Notes: generated from the sequence alone by a model not told the origin. A stretch of 64,000 bases of DNA from Tetranychus cinnabarinus (GCA_022266195.1 WHVY01000001.1:4712001-4776000); one strand, 5' to 3'. Shown: positions 37,501 to 51,747, counted from the first letter of the stretch. Translations and numbers: made by a program.

Positions 37501-40500
37501 TAGAATCTTGACTTTGATATGAAACTCAACGTCAACGATTAACTTACAAATGATTGAAAACAGTGTTTCCATTTATTAATTTACCTTGAGTTTGATATTT
37601 TAAGCTGAAACATTCCTGCAAGCCTTCAATTGTTCACAATTTTCAGTTTCACAGCTAACCAAATCTCGTGATTTAAACATCATGATTTACCTTTGAGCAC
37701 ATTTGATACGTTTATATATTTAAATAATAGGCTGATCCAACTTGCTGTTGGTGGCCGAGTAAAAAAGTGTAATATTAAATTACATTGTTATCAAATTAAG
37801 TGAATGTATATTGTTATTGAAGTGGAATGGTGATAATGATAATAATTTATATGTCATACACAAGCTGCATGGTGGCCAATGATGATAATAATTAAGTTGA
37901 TTCTTGAAGGGAAAAAGACTTCTAATGTTGTCTCCCGTTGAGCATTTCAATGGATGTAAAATGAAGTGAAAAAAGATGACAGAAGCAACCTTACAATTGG
38001 ATATACCTTTACATAACCTAAACAGTTACAAGTTGAGTTTATAAAAAAAAGAGGTTTACTTGTTAAATTAACTACACATTATTGTAAATTGTGTTAAAGT
38101 TAATAAAATGATAATAAAATGAAATGATAAGTGAATTATCCATAGACGGTCGGGGTTCTAATGTAATGAGTCTCTAATAGTTTTTGATTCGCAAATTTGC
38201 TCCAACAAAAAGGTAAAAGTTGAATAATAAGGTGAGCCAATAGTGCATGAAGACAAGATGAAGGATGCCGAGCAAAAAGTGATCTCTTTATCTTGTCTTT
38301 TATTCTTCATCTTTTTCTCTTCTTGCTTCTCTTCATTGATAAGATAACATTTACAAACGTTTTTTTACTTGTCTTTTCATTTTGTTGCTTGTCAACTTGA
38401 TGATGATGATGATCATCCTTCCTTCAACCTTTATCTTTCCACTGAATCATGATTATCCCGTGGAATCTGGTAAAGTGAATGAGAATAGCTCTGCATGATG
38501 CTATCAAGAATCGTGAAATTAGGATGTGAAAGCCGAGTTTTGTTTAATCCTACTTGTAAGTCTCATTCATTTCTCTCTCTTCATCTTTTTTCTCATCCCT
38601 TCAGTCTCATTGATGAGAGTCAATGATATTATTGTAGCTGTATTTGTATCAAAATACCATTTTGTTGTTTACATCAAGATATGGATTGATCAAGAATGAA
38701 AAATCTTTTGCCTCTTCTTCTGGTTGCTTTACCATGATTCATAATCATTTTAATCTTCATTTTGTCCTTTCACCTTTACTTGCACACCTTTTGACATTTG
38801 ATGATCCATCAGGCAATATCATCATGACTCTAATTTTTTATTGCTTCCCATTTGAAACACACATTTTGCTTCCAAATCAATATCAAGTTTGCAAAAAAAA
38901 AAAGATGAAGATGAAGATTAACTGATATTGGCGCAGTAACAGGCAAATAACAAACTTGACTGATTGTTTTTCAATAACAATATCAAGCCAATAAGCAAAG
39001 TGAATGAGGCCATTTAATTTGTTAACAAATCAAATAGTTTAATTTATTTTCATCAACCTTTCTTTTCGTTGATTGCTTTTGATGCCTTTTTACACTCTTT
39101 TCAAATGATAACCTCTAATAGTCATTATCATCAATTCATCAACAATTCATCATCGATTCATCAATACAACTTATCACCTTACAAAATTGATTGTTTTACT
39201 TTCAAAAAGATACAAAACACTCTAATCACTTCTAACGATAATAAGCACAAAAATATTAAAATAAACTCGACTGATTCTCTAGATAATTAATCATAATTTC
39301 AATCAACATCTTTATCCATTTTGCATCCCACCTCCACTTTATAAGAAAATGCAAGTTGAAGAAAACTAAATCTCTCCGATTCTCATGGGATATTTAATTT
39401 CAGGGCTCATGGAGTCCTATTGGAATGATTAGTAAATCTTGAAATTTAAAGTCTTCCACAAAATGTAACATTAGGTGGACACCCTGTTGAAGGAACATCC
39501 GCATTTCCATATTGATTCAGCCAACATTGACTGTTACCTGCATCTTGCCCTTTACTATTCATTAACATCACCTCAGCATGTTCACCATGTAATTGATGAT
39601 TCCCAGGTAGAGTCATTTAATGATGCTCATGACTTCTTGTTCTCAACCTCTACTCACTCTCACTTGCTCACTTTATCTTCTGTCTTCTTCTGTCTTCTTC
39701 TATTTCGTTTTCATGTTGTCACATTAATGATAAATGTTTTGACTTTAATTTCAATTCTTTAAATTCCAGTTTCTTTCTTCAATCTTCAGTTCTTCTTCTT
39801 CTTATTTTATCAGATTCAAGAAACTTTCAGATAGATTAGAAATAGATTAGATAAAAATCTAGAATAATCAACAAATTGTCACTTTATTTACTTCTCGTCA
39901 TCATTATCATCCTCCTCATCTCATCTTTCTCTTCATTTGATTTTTCACTTTTTGTTACATTCATCAATCATCATGATTCCTCCACAATTACTCATTCAAT
40001 TTCCATCTTTCTCCCAAACTCGATTAGTTAAACTTTTCTCATTAAACGTTGAAACTATTTCACTTTACAGAATCTATTTCAAGTCCATTTTGTCGTCAGC
40101 TTTAAACCTTCAAGCGTTAGTGATCGTCAAATTTTGTCTTGATATTTCATTAGATGGAATTAGATAAACTTGACTAATTTTGTTTCATCATTCAATTCAG
40201 ACTCATGGAACATCATGCTTTTAATCAAGTAAATTACTCAACCTTTTCAATTCATCAATCAATTAGAACACGAAAACTTCTTCAACGAAACTCAAGCAAA
40301 TATTCAACGAAATATTCAACAAATTGAAAATCGTCAGAACAAATCTGAAAATTTCACTCTTTATTTCAATTTTTTCAAAAGTCTAGAAATCATCAAATTC
40401 TCAGTTTTAATCTGGTTATTGTCATGATCAAAATCAGAAAATAAATTAACTATGAAATCGAAATGTGATTCATTAACCAAACTTGCATATGAAAAACTTG

Positions 40501-43500
40501 ATCAACTTTGAAAGTTTGACAAACTAAATTTTCATTTGACAGCAACTAGACACTTGAAAAGTCTTGACTTAGTTTTTCCTATTTTCCCATTTACCTCGAA
40601 TTAATCGAAACTATTGATGGAACTAAAAAAGCAGTCAATTGAACAAAATGATTGTCAACTGAAACATCAACTGTTATTGTGACAAAAATGTAGGTTAACC
40701 AAGACAAGACAAGATGAACTCGTGCAGAGCGGTTCAAGTAAACCGAAAAGGATGACAAATGCAATTGAATCTCAAGTGATGCATTTGTTGATATTGCTTT
40801 TGCTAGTTTGTTTCACATTTTGTCATTTTGTCTGCAACATCATCATCAATATCGCCATCAATCAGCAAATTTTGCCAAACAAAAAAAAGCGCTGAAAACA
40901 ACAACAACAAAAAAAAGGTAAACCAAAAAACCCATTCAACTTGAAACAACTCATTATCATTATCTGACTGATCAATTTACAAGTTACCAATTATTTTGAT
41001 TATTTCTGGTTGAAGAGTGAAAAGGTGAAAGTAAGATGCAGCAAAAGAGTAAAGAGGAGAAGAAAAAAAAACTGTCTGTCTGTGTTGATAACAAAAGAGT
41101 AAACGTTGATAGTTACAGGTAAATTGTTGAAAAGGGTTATAAAAGGTAAAAAGGTTTACTTGCAAGTAAAAACCTGAAAAGGAGTGATAAGATTGGAAAG
41201 AAGAAGTTGTCATTTAAAACAAGTTTCCTATTGTGATCCATTGTAATCTATCCTATCGGTGTTGCCAACCATTTAATTGGCCTTTCATTCATCACTTTTG
41301 TCCATCTTTTTTGATTGACCATCATCATCCCTTTTTGGTTGCCCTTCACTTTTGACCAATTGATATTTAATTTTTGACAAAAAGTCCTCTTCATTGTTAC
41401 CTGAAGTAATTGAAAAAAAAGTGTCTCCCAACCTTTCCATTTACACAAACTGTATCTGGTTCACCTCCTTCTCCTCCTCCTCCTCCCTCTAACCTCCTTT
41501 TTAAAGGTGAAATTGAAAAAAATTTAGTTTAGTCTAAAAACTGACAGATGAGCTAGTTTGTGGCTTGTTGCCGACACAACAATAAAAACTTTGAATCTCA
41601 CTTACATTACCTTGATAACAAGCACAGTTGACCAGTGAGAAAAGGGTAAAGGTTAAAGGGGTCAAAAGTACTGGTTAAAGAGGAAGCTACATGATGATCA
41701 TTATCAACCTCATCACCACCAGTAGCGAGAAAATTATTTTTTTGTTGTTGTTGATTTGTGTCTTTCTTATGCTTCTGCCTTTACCATTCATCGAAAGGTT
41801 AACTTAAAGTCTTGTCACCACGGCTGTAGTTTTACGGGTTTGGTTGATCCCTTCGTGCTTCAGGCAGAGTTGCTTTTGTGTAAGAGATGAAAAGAGACGA
41901 CTTTAAAGGTTAGCAAGGAAGAGATGAAGAGAGGGAGATGAGTGGACTCGAGTTGGTTAACTAGGCAAAGAAGGTTGACAATTTAGTCTCCAACCTGGCA
42001 AGTCTCATTTCATCATTATTTACATTTCCATTTGTCATTTACATTACCGTTTTGGTTAACCATTTAACCAATTATTATTCCATTAGATTGTAATTTACTT
42101 AATGATTACAAGTTTTGTTTACCTTGTTCAATGATCAACCCTTTCAGGCATCAATTAGCATATCATTTGTGATTAGCAATTGCTCATTTATCCTTCAATT
42201 GTTAAAAAGCTTTTTTTTGGACAAAAGTTTTTCTTCTTCTTCTTCTTTAGGCAAACAAAAAGCGCCAAAATGCGACATTAAATATCGTTACTTTCCGTTA
42301 ATTGAAAATGTCTTTTCGTTTATATTCAATTGTCAATGCAAAATGTAAATGCTTTTGTTGATTCACTTTTTGGTAACTTTTGAAAATGTAAATCAAATGG
42401 CCAGAGATGCGAAAGGAAGGAGGAAAATGATGAAAACTGTTTTGTCTGATGAACCGTTGAAATGGTTTGATTGGATGATTTGAAATTGATTTTCCTATTT
42501 GATTATAAAGAGGCGAAAAGAGGAAGAAAAGTGAAACTTGTAAATATCAATATAATGGGCTTCGGATGTTGAATTAACTTGTTATATTGTTGAGGCTTGT
42601 AATTGAGGTTGAAAAGTTGACCAAAGAAGGGAAAAGGATGAAAAATGTATTTATTTATATTTATTAATAAGATGCAAGTTGATTGAGTGAAAACGATGTG
42701 AATAGAAAGTCGAGAGTGAACATTGCGGACCACACCGAGCCTTTCACACCGATCTCTTTATGAACCGATGAAACGTGAAAATCGACCTCCCTCTGGGCTC
42801 TAGACAAACTCCCTGTTCATCAGCAACCGATGATAATATCAACAGGCAAATGCTTGGCCAACATCATTTTCAATAGACTTTTCACATCAAATATTGTTAT
42901 CATTTTCATTATTGATGTTGGAATAAATTTTTGCTCTCTTCTCTCTTCAGATAGTTAACCTTTCTTACCTTTTACTGGGTGGTCCTTTCTTCTTGTTTGC
43001 ACCTTTTTTCACAATTTACTGTAAAAGAGTGAAGAAGAGAGAAAAAAGTGTTTCAAAGAAAAGTTATTGATACATAAACATATTTAAATCGATATGATCT
43101 TACCCTTGATATTTATATTGTTAACCTATTATAATGCATTTTAACCTTTTATTTACCTTGCATCGTTAATGGGCCAATTTTGGCCTCTAATTTTTATCCC
43201 ATTTTTGCATCACTTGAAAATGTTGCCAAAGGAAAGGTTCAAAGTGAACTAGACTTAGTAATCGAGATTTTTCAGGTTATTGTTGAACTTTGAAAACTGA
43301 ATAATAATCACTTTGGGTAAAGTTGAATTTATTCAATTTTCCTTTTGCCTTTAAAATGGGTTCGATTTCAGTTTGCAAAAATATAAGTTGCAATGACAAT
43401 CTCGATGCATCAGCTTAAACAGTATTTCATCAAAAGAGCAATAACTCGATACTTTTAATTGATTTCGATTGAATCGAAACAAAAAAATTGTTCGTTTTTT

Positions 43501-46500
43501 GGTGCATTTCGATTTCTAAATTACCAGTTTCAATGAACCATGAGCTCATTTCGGAGAATTTCCTCAGCCCTTGCGAACTCGATAATCTGTAAATGATTTC
43601 ATCCGAAAATGATGTTTTTGGAAAATACCAATTTCCAAGTTAACAATACTATTTGAACATTTGCTGGAAATTTTATCGAAAAAATTGTTATCAAAATTTA
43701 TTCTTTTCACTGTTCGAAATTTTTCGTCGAATTGTTGAATTGAATTTTTCGATTCATTTTGATTGGATTCTTGATAAAATGAAAAGTATAATATTTATTG
43801 TACATTTGAAACCAAATTTCAACAGTTTTGCCTTATTAACTCAGTTGATTAGATCATTTAGAGGTGTAAAAATGTTTCGTGTTCGGGTCCTTTGTGTTTG
43901 ATATTTTTTTATCAAAACACGATAAATTGTCAAATTTATCATCTTAATCATGTTTATTAGCCTTGTAACCTAACAAGAAATATAATGATTTAAGTGGTTA
44001 TTCATTTCTGGTTGAAAAAAAGATTCATTTGTCAATTTTCATACTTTTACCATTCTTGCATTTCACCATTTTCCTGACCATTTTAAACACTTTTCATCTT
44101 CATCTTCCTCTTTACCTTCTCTCTTTCACTTGATCGTCATCTCTATTTCGTTTTTAAACGAATTTTAATTGTGAAAAGCCTCTCAAGCCATTTATACCCT
44201 TCTTAAAGTAGAAACCTTTTGACAGAAAACCAAATAACTAACCTTCATTTACCTTTTTTTCAGGTTAAGCCAGAAATTTTTCGGCTTCTCTCCCTCTCTT
44301 TCTTCTTCTCTCTTCTTTTCTTGCCTTTTTAGCCTATCTTCATCTTAATATCTTCTTCTTCTTCTTCTTCTGCCATTCTTTTTCTTCTTCTTTTTTTCAA
44401 CTTTTTCATTGGTTTTCGATGTCCGATAATAATGTGAATACAAGGAGAAACTGAGAAAGGGAGAAATTGATAGAGAAGAGTTGAAGTGTCAATCTTGTCT
44501 GAATCCTCTTAGAAACTGGAAGAAGAAGCAAAAGAAAGAAAAGAAATAAAGTAAAATAATTTAACCTTTTTCTTTGACAAAAATTTTTGACATTTTCACT
44601 CATAAACACAGGGCAAGTTGAACAAGAGCCACTCAACTATCCACCAACATCTATTGTTAAACTTCTCATAATTTCCTTATTCTTCTGTTTCTCACTGTTT
44701 CCTATCTCCCAAGAGAGACCTACTCATAGAAGGAGTTAATCTTCTCCATCCCATAGCAATTTACCTGTAACTTTACCTTTTCTTTCCTTGGGACAAACTA
44801 TCATTGCCCCTCATCATCATCATAACCAACGTCAAGAATAACCAGAAGCAGAGCAAAAAACTAACACTAAACACTCAGAGTTATTTTCATTTTTCCTTCT
44901 CTCCCAACTAATCCACTGTATTCACAATATTGTCATCTCTTCCTCTTCTTCCCATCTTCCAACATCTCTCACTCTCCTAGTAGTAACAACAAACAAGCAA
45001 CAACAAAACCTCATAACCATCGATGGTTAATCTAATTAGTTCCACTTAAGAACCTATTTTCAGTCAAATTAGAGCAACTTCTATATGGGGTCATCTTGAC
45101 CATTTTAACCCATAGACAGGTTCATCTAGTCCATTTATCTCTTCATCTTCCTCCTATCATGACAACATCATCATCAACAAGTACAAACATGAGTGATAAC
45201 TCATTTCCAATCCATCAAAGTGTCTCAATTATTTCCCTTTTCACAATTGCACCAATTAACACTTTAAATTGATCATTCATCATTGAATCAATATTGGATC
45301 AAACCAAATCAAAAAAAGTGAAAAAAAAACTTTCAATGAAATTGAAAATTGATAAATTATTAGCATTTGAAATCATTTTAAAATGGCAAATCTGTTTGCT
45401 TACACTTGATCCTCTTTACCTTTTGCAAAACAAAACATACACAAAAACAAATGCAATAATCAAGTTAATCATGTTAATAAGTTTATCATCATCTTATAAC
45501 TTTGTTTTGTTTCATCTTTAACTTTAACTACTTACAGAGAGCAAGAAAAGGATTTGGAAAGATGTTACAAGATTCTTATAAAAAAGCTTCAACCTTTAAA
45601 CTCACTGCAAGGTTTGTATCTCTTTACTTTCATCTCTTTTTTTTCTCATCTTGATCGTTTCCCATCAACATCCTTAAAACATCATCATCAGATTACCTTG
45701 GTAACAAGTGCCCTACTTTACGGTGTCAATGGCTTGAGCTTAGTCTATCTCTTATCAGCCTCAACTAATACCTACGAGATCCGCTTAATATTATTTGGGA
45801 TTCGCGTAATAATATTTTTCAAGGTCACAACTCACTGAATTGGGCTGTTACATCTTCTCACTTCCTTCTCCTCATCATCATCATCTCTCATTCACCTACA
45901 AATTTCAAATCTCTTTCTCTCTGTTTACTCGGAAATTGTGGTATAAGAGGCGTGGTAAGACAAGCTTAGCCTTCGTAAGACGCTTGTGATCCTATTGTAA
46001 GATCAGTCAAATATCTAATACTCTTTCTCTCTCTCTCTTTCTCTCTCTCTCTTCATCTTCATCTTCATCTTTCTCACTCTCAACGTCTTGTAACAATTTT
46101 AAGATGAGGATAAGTGTTCCAAAGACCCTGATTATTCTCGCATATCTCTCGTATTATTATGTTTCTCCCTCTCTATGTGTTTAAAGGCATTCACTCTTTC
46201 GTTGGAATTATCAAACGTTTTAAAAGTTACTTGTTACTTTGCAATCAACAATTACTAATCTAGTGTATTAAAGGATAATCTTGCAAAAGTTGATTCTAAT
46301 CCTGCGTTTATTTAGTTTATTATTATATATCCACAAACACAGACGCACACTTAATAGTCTAAATGATTATAATATTAACTGTATATAAATATGTTTATAT
46401 CCACTTTCATTGTCAGTTGACAGTTGTAACGCTTTCATTCAACTCTTTAATATTTTTCAGGTTTTTTCCATGAAATTTTGTTCATTTTTTCTTGTTTTGC

Positions 46501-49500
46501 CATTTTAGTTTTTCCATGCATTTTAGGTGCAAAAAATTGTTCAATTCAATTGGCTGACTTCAATACCAATAGTAAACTTGATTTTATGCTAACATTTCAA
46601 TTTACCTGGCTAATGGTTTGTGAACAAGTTTTACCAGATTTAGAGGGTTGACTCAATGTGAACCGGTTAACTTGAATCTCAATATTCATCAGGTTATTTT
46701 GCATTGCTATTGTAGCAGCAAATTGATAACATTTGCAAGTTTATTGTTCAAAGGATCATTGGTTTGAATACTGATCTGTGTTTATTCCGATTCAATGGTC
46801 AGAGTTGAACATTCAACTTGAATGATTGAAAGTTTAGCAACTTATCATGCAACTCAACTGAATTCAATAATTAGTCGTTGATTTAGCTGAATGGCAACAG
46901 TTAATGTTTCTTTATCTATTTTTTCACCTGTAAATCCAATTGAATGATTGAAAAAGATGGCAACGGATGTTAATAGCTGATTTAACGCAGCTATTATTGT
47001 ATATAATATCATTTTTAGGTGAATCATTGAGTGTTTATACTTTGTTGTTACAATTATTTGTGTGTGTGACTGTGACCATTTGCCGTTGATATAATAGTGA
47101 ATGATGAGGGGAAAAGGAAATGATTGGAGTTAAAGTTACATCGTATAAAAAAAGACACTTGACAATGGAGATTGAAAACTTGTATTCATTGAGCATCATC
47201 ATCATCATCACATAAATGTCAATAGATGTTTGTGTATTTATGAAGGCGAAAGAGGGAGACGAAGGAGTATAAAAAGAAAGGAAAATTGGTTACTTCATGC
47301 TTCCTGGCTTTCAGAAGATAAGAAGATTATATTGGAAGAAAATTTGGTGCGAGAAGAAAAAAGAAGAAGAAGGAAAATAAAAGATGAGAAGGAAGAAGAT
47401 TTTTCTTGTTTCTCCTCATTGTACATTATTCTTACCTGATATAACTATTTCATTGGAAAAGCCTGGTTACAATTGAAATGGTGAAGAAAAGCGAAGGGAA
47501 GAAACAAAAAAAAGAAACAAAAAAAGGAACAGAAAATGATGAAGAAGATGAGGATGAAGATGAAGATGAAATAAAGTGAAGCATCAAGTAATCAAATGCA
47601 TTTAAAGGAAGAACTGGAAAAGGACGAAAAAAGATGAAACATTGAAGGCAAATAATGAGATGAACAAGAAATGAGAAAGATTATTGTCTTTTCTTGTTCC
47701 TCCCAATCATCATCATGATAATCACCATTGACATGGTGACACTGAAAAAGACATTTGATTGTGAGGAAGAAAAAATATTCAATGTTAACCCAAAATTGAC
47801 TAATTGCAAGTTTTGCCCAAATGTTGATGAGCAAACAAAATGTCTGTTTGTCAAAAGACGTTCAATGTTGATTTTTTTTTACGTTTTTCTCGTTCTTGGT
47901 CAATGCATTAAACGGCACAAAAGCAACAAAGCAAACTGGCAAAGTTAATGTGACATTGCATTAAGGTTTTGCAATAAAAGCTTACCTTTTCCTTGCTTCT
48001 GCTGCTGTTGCACTTTTTGCCTTTTTGCATGTTTTACTGCCTTAGGCAATGATACCACCTGAAACTTTGCTGCTTCTGCTTCTTGCCATTGCTACCATCT
48101 CACCCTGACTAAGTAAACAAAATATCAGTGTCACTCACTCTTCTCACTCCCTTTTACCTCCTCCATTTAACATGATATGGTATACAGAAAGAGAGAAAGA
48201 CACAAAAACCTTTTCATGTATTTTATTATTTTCATCATTTGTTATTTGATTGCATTTTCACTGGCAAATGTAAACAAAATGTCAACGGTTGACTCTGAGT
48301 AAACCTTGTTATCAAAGTTACAGCACAAGGAAAAAGGCTTTGCCATTGTTTCCTTATCACCAGCCAACCATCAAAATGGTTTCCCTGAAAAGTGCATCAC
48401 TTGAATATTATCTCAATTGAACAGTCAATTTCCATGTAAAATTTGGAAAACTAGAGAAAAAAAGTTGAATGAAAAATCTAAAAATGTTTCTCATTACAGT
48501 TTCAATTTTTCATTCCAGTTTTTGGTGAAACAAGAAAAAAAAAGTTTTCCATCCTTTTCCAACCTTTCCAATTTGCAATCTTTTACTTTTGATAATTGCA
48601 TGTTTGCATAAGTTGGCATAACTTGACTATTGATTTGTGAAGGAGGAAGACAGCTCATTAGGTGGGCATGAAAGGCAACAGTGAGAGTGATGAGTGAGAA
48701 ACTTTATAGAGAGAGAGAAGAGGAAAGGAGGGAAAAGAGGGTGGAAAGTAATACAGCCTATCAGGATGGAGCAAGTATACGCCTAATGGAGCCTATATAT
48801 CACCTAGAACTGATCCTATATAAAGTGATGCGAAAAGATGAAGATGCAGTTTTCCCTTGAGGAATGGAGAGAAACAGAGTAACTGGAAGAGAGAGAGAGA
48901 GAAGATGGTCATAATTGCTGCTTTTTGGCTTTTTTTTCTTCTCTAGTTATTTTGTTGCTCCACTCCATGAACGATGATGATAATGATGATGAGAAACTCC
49001 TATAGAAGTGAATCAACTACAAGAATCAATGATACCTGAAGGATGCAGTCAAGAATTGAAGATAAATGAGAAAAAAAGGAGAAAAAAAATGATGATAAAT
49101 ACAATTATCTATACAATCTTTTTCTGTGTTGTTTCTTCTTCTTTTTTCTGCTCTCTTTTTGCTTTCTTTCCGATTCCTTTTTTTCACCCAAAAAGTGCAT
49201 CAACAGAATCAAAATAGACAGGGAGTGAAAAAATGATGATCAACATTGAATGTTTTTTTTCGCTTTTTCTCCTTTTTCGTTTTCTCTTGTAAAAACCAAA
49301 TCTTCTTTGCTTTTCAACTTGACTGAGTTACATTTTATAAGGTTTACTTGCATCTTCTTCTTGCATCTTTTTCTCATCATCTCTTCTTCCTGCTCATCTT
49401 TGTCATCTTTTTTTTTGTCGTCTTCTTTCTTCTTCTTCTCTTGCAAAATGATGTTATTCTTAGTTAAATAAATATCCTGAAGCAGAGTTGAAACAAATCT

Positions 49501-51708
49501 AAAAAAAGGCCAATGTTGTTATTGTTTGATAATGTTGATTGTTGTTGTTATTGTATCAGTTGGAGTTATTCATTTGATTTTGTTTTGCTCGCTCTTTTTT
49601 TATAGCTCACTCTTATGCCATGAAAATAACGGAAAATGTGAAAAAAGTTTTACCTCAAAAATGACTCCAGGCTTGAATTGGTTCAATTGAAAGGCAAACA
49701 AGAAACAAATATTTTCACTTTTACTGTCAACATGATTATGCTTCACTTTTGGGTGACTTTTTGTTTCATTGTTGTACTCATTGTGTTCTCACCTCTTAAT
49801 ACAAAGTTAAGTCTAATCCTGGATCTGAGCAATAACAAAAGCAAACTTGAGTCAACTAAAATTCCCATCAGTTTATTCATTGATACCAAACAGTTAACCA
49901 GAAAAAAGAAGAAAATCTCCATTCATTTCACACTTAGAATGAATTTTGACAAAAATAATGTCCAAAACATGAAAAAACTAATTTGAATGCATCTTTTCAA
50001 TTAAACAAAAAAAATCAAACTGAAATTCATTATCAATCGGTCAGCTCACCAGCAAAGTAGATGAGATTAAAGTGTTAATTTTCCATTCTAATCATTCTTC
50101 AGCATCACATGAAAATTCAATAGAAGATTCAGCTTTTTCAAACGAACCAAGTTTTATAAAATCATGAAGCTCCTGAAGTTATTGAATTCATTTAATTGAT
50201 GCAAAAAAACATCATTGATTTTTCCGTCTCAATCGAAGTTAGATGTTTCTTAACGTTTTCGTAGATCAAGCTTAACATTATTCGCTAATCAAGTTCTAAG
50301 TTCTTCATTTCGAGATTAAGATTTATAGTCGCAATTGATTCTTAATGAATGTTCATTCTCAGAAATCTATGTTTTTGATCCCAACTATGAAAATCCTTAT
50401 AAACGGTGAATTCATGCATTCGTTGAACAAGCTATTGAAATGTTTTGCAAAATCAAGTTTTGGCTGAAAACGATTTTTGCCTCAAAGTTACCAAAAAATA
50501 CCAGAAATCGAAAAGTCGCAAGAAAATTAAACCTTTTAAATTGAGCTTAAATTTTGAGAAATCGTTGGCTTTCTAGATTAAACTGTTGAATTTTTTACAT
50601 CAAAGTGGACCACTTTGACCTGGACAAGCTAATAAATTTGCCTCTCGATGAAACATAAATTATCTTGTTGTTCACTCGATTATTGTTTAAAATGATTGTT
50701 ATCATGTTACCTGAACGATAAAGAGGGTAAACTTGAATGTTACCTTGAACGGCACTAAAAATAATATTAATCAAAAATGAAATGGCATTTAACTTTTGTT
50801 ACTTACAATTTGCTTTTCCGATTATCATGTTTACAATATTGCAGCAACATTTCAATTGACCAACTGAACGTGCTTTTCTACGCTCTGAAACTCTATTTAC
50901 ACGAGCAAATGTAAAACATTATTTAAAACAGTTTGCGATTCAAATGTTACCTAAACAAGGTTTGGTAAACAGTTTCACCTTGCCTGGTAAAGAGAGAAGT
51001 AGAAATAAAAAGAAGAAGAAGGAAAAACAAAGTTAATTGTTTACCTTTTCAATTTCATTTTCACTTACCTTTATTTGATTTTTCGGTCAATATCATTTCA
51101 TATTCAATCACATCTTGAAACTTTGCCAACTTTATTTCACCTCATTTCACACTTTTCCAACCTTCTGATTGAGATGTTTATTTCAATCTTTTCTTGTTCT
51201 TCTTCTTCTTTCTTTCTCTTCATCTTCCAATAAAGTGTTTTTTTATCCTCATAAAATTTCATTTTGTTATAATTCATATACAAGAAGAAGAAGAAAAGAA
51301 AAACTTTGAACGAACAAGAAAAAAAAGTAAAAATTGTTTGAAAGCAAATATAATAATGATAATAAAAAGCATCTTTTTTTATTTATCTTTGTATGTTGAA
51401 GGTCACTCTGAATCTTTTGTGATTCCTTAATTTCACTCTGCCTTCCTTACCTTATCATCTCATCTTGATCATCATCTTTTTTTTATATTATAGGCTTAAT
51501 CTTGATTCACTACTTTTTATGACATTTACAATTTTTTACAATCAACTTAACCTTTTCTTGCTTCTTTTTTTTGGCTGTTCCATGTTTATACAGATTGGGA
51601 AAAGACGGATGCTCAAAGGGAAACGGAGAAATTGTTGCTCGAAAAGTTGCTTCGAATTGTTGAGAAACGAAATGAACTGGTTCATCATTTGGACACTGAA
51701 GAGCAAGC
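28568..51708 (+). CDS. EHBP1: EH-domain-binding protein 1 (CH plus bMERB), 3' end beyond window
   Basis: Coding exons are 28568..29453, 29536..29930, 30005..30329, 30397..30522, 32874..32976, 45538..45611 and 51594..51708, with consistent phases (1, 0, 1, 1, 2, 1, 2). They give about 674 residues before the right-hand part is lost. A CH domain spans residues 18-118 (TTSWKNGMAFC, HNFRPDLIDY, IPDKLSVMT). A Ser-rich linker carries one NPF motif at about 279-281, the ligand of EHD-protein EH domains. The bMERB domain starts near 540 (MELMILEKEQ, IIEEKLRLIM, FILVNKKNEILRRQMKLNIL, LEQEKDLERCY, DWEKTDAQRE, RNELVHHLD); its last helix is not in the window. The family links Rab8/Rab10 endosomes to EHDs and actin. 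The NT-C2 domain of vertebrate EHBP1 is absent upstream of this ATG, which follows an in-frame stop. There is no LIM domain, which argues against MICAL-like proteins. Confidence 0.9.
30523..32873 (+). other. EHBP1: EHBP1 intron 4 (2.35 kb)
   Basis: The donor TGGTAAGT and the acceptor CATTAG join two bMERB segments exactly as the family predicts. The interior holds AAT/GAT-type low-complexity tracts (for example 31737-31765 and 32340-32400) and no supportable exon. Confidence 0.85.
35570..35581. promoter_or_regulatory. 12-bp GC-rich palindrome in intron
   Basis: TAGCCCGGGCTA is a perfect palindrome containing an AP-2-like GCCCGGGC core and stands out in an AT-rich intron. No direct evidence of function. 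Confidence 0.25.
41464..41488. repeat. CCT/CTC simple repeat
   Basis: An imperfect tract of CTC and CCT units in the long EHBP1 intron. Confidence 0.7.
44351..44370. repeat. CTT microsatellite
   Basis: Uninterrupted TCT repeats of 20 bases within a longer pyrimidine-rich stretch (about 44270-44400). Confidence 0.8.
45612..51593 (+). other. EHBP1: EHBP1 intron 6 (6.0 kb)
   Basis: The intron begins with a weak donor (GGTTTGT) and ends at TTATACAG before the DWEKT exon. The upstream exon's frame stays open for about 76 codons into the intron. The remainder has CT, GA and GAT tracts and no other exon that I recognise. Confidence 0.8.
46021..46072. repeat. CT microsatellite followed by ATCTTC repeats
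   Basis: About 30 bases of CT repeats with CTTT interruptions run into three CATCTT units. Confidence 0.8.
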
Positions 51709-51747
51709 GTAAGTAGATCAACTTTTTTGGCCATTTTGGCGTAATCA

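Larger units (their letters stand above)
32977..45537 (+). other. EHBP1: EHBP1 intron 5 (12.6 kb)
   Basis: The intron splits the codon after QMKLNI, and the next exon resumes with LEQEKDLERCY. All open frames inside are short and of low complexity. There are ATC/GAT, CTT and CCT tracts, and no nested gene on either strand that I can support. Confidence 0.85.

Noticed and set aside
47230..49471. Several Lys/Glu- or Phe/Ser-rich frames in EHBP1 intron 6
   Set aside because: These are translations of GAA/CTT and ATC microsatellites.
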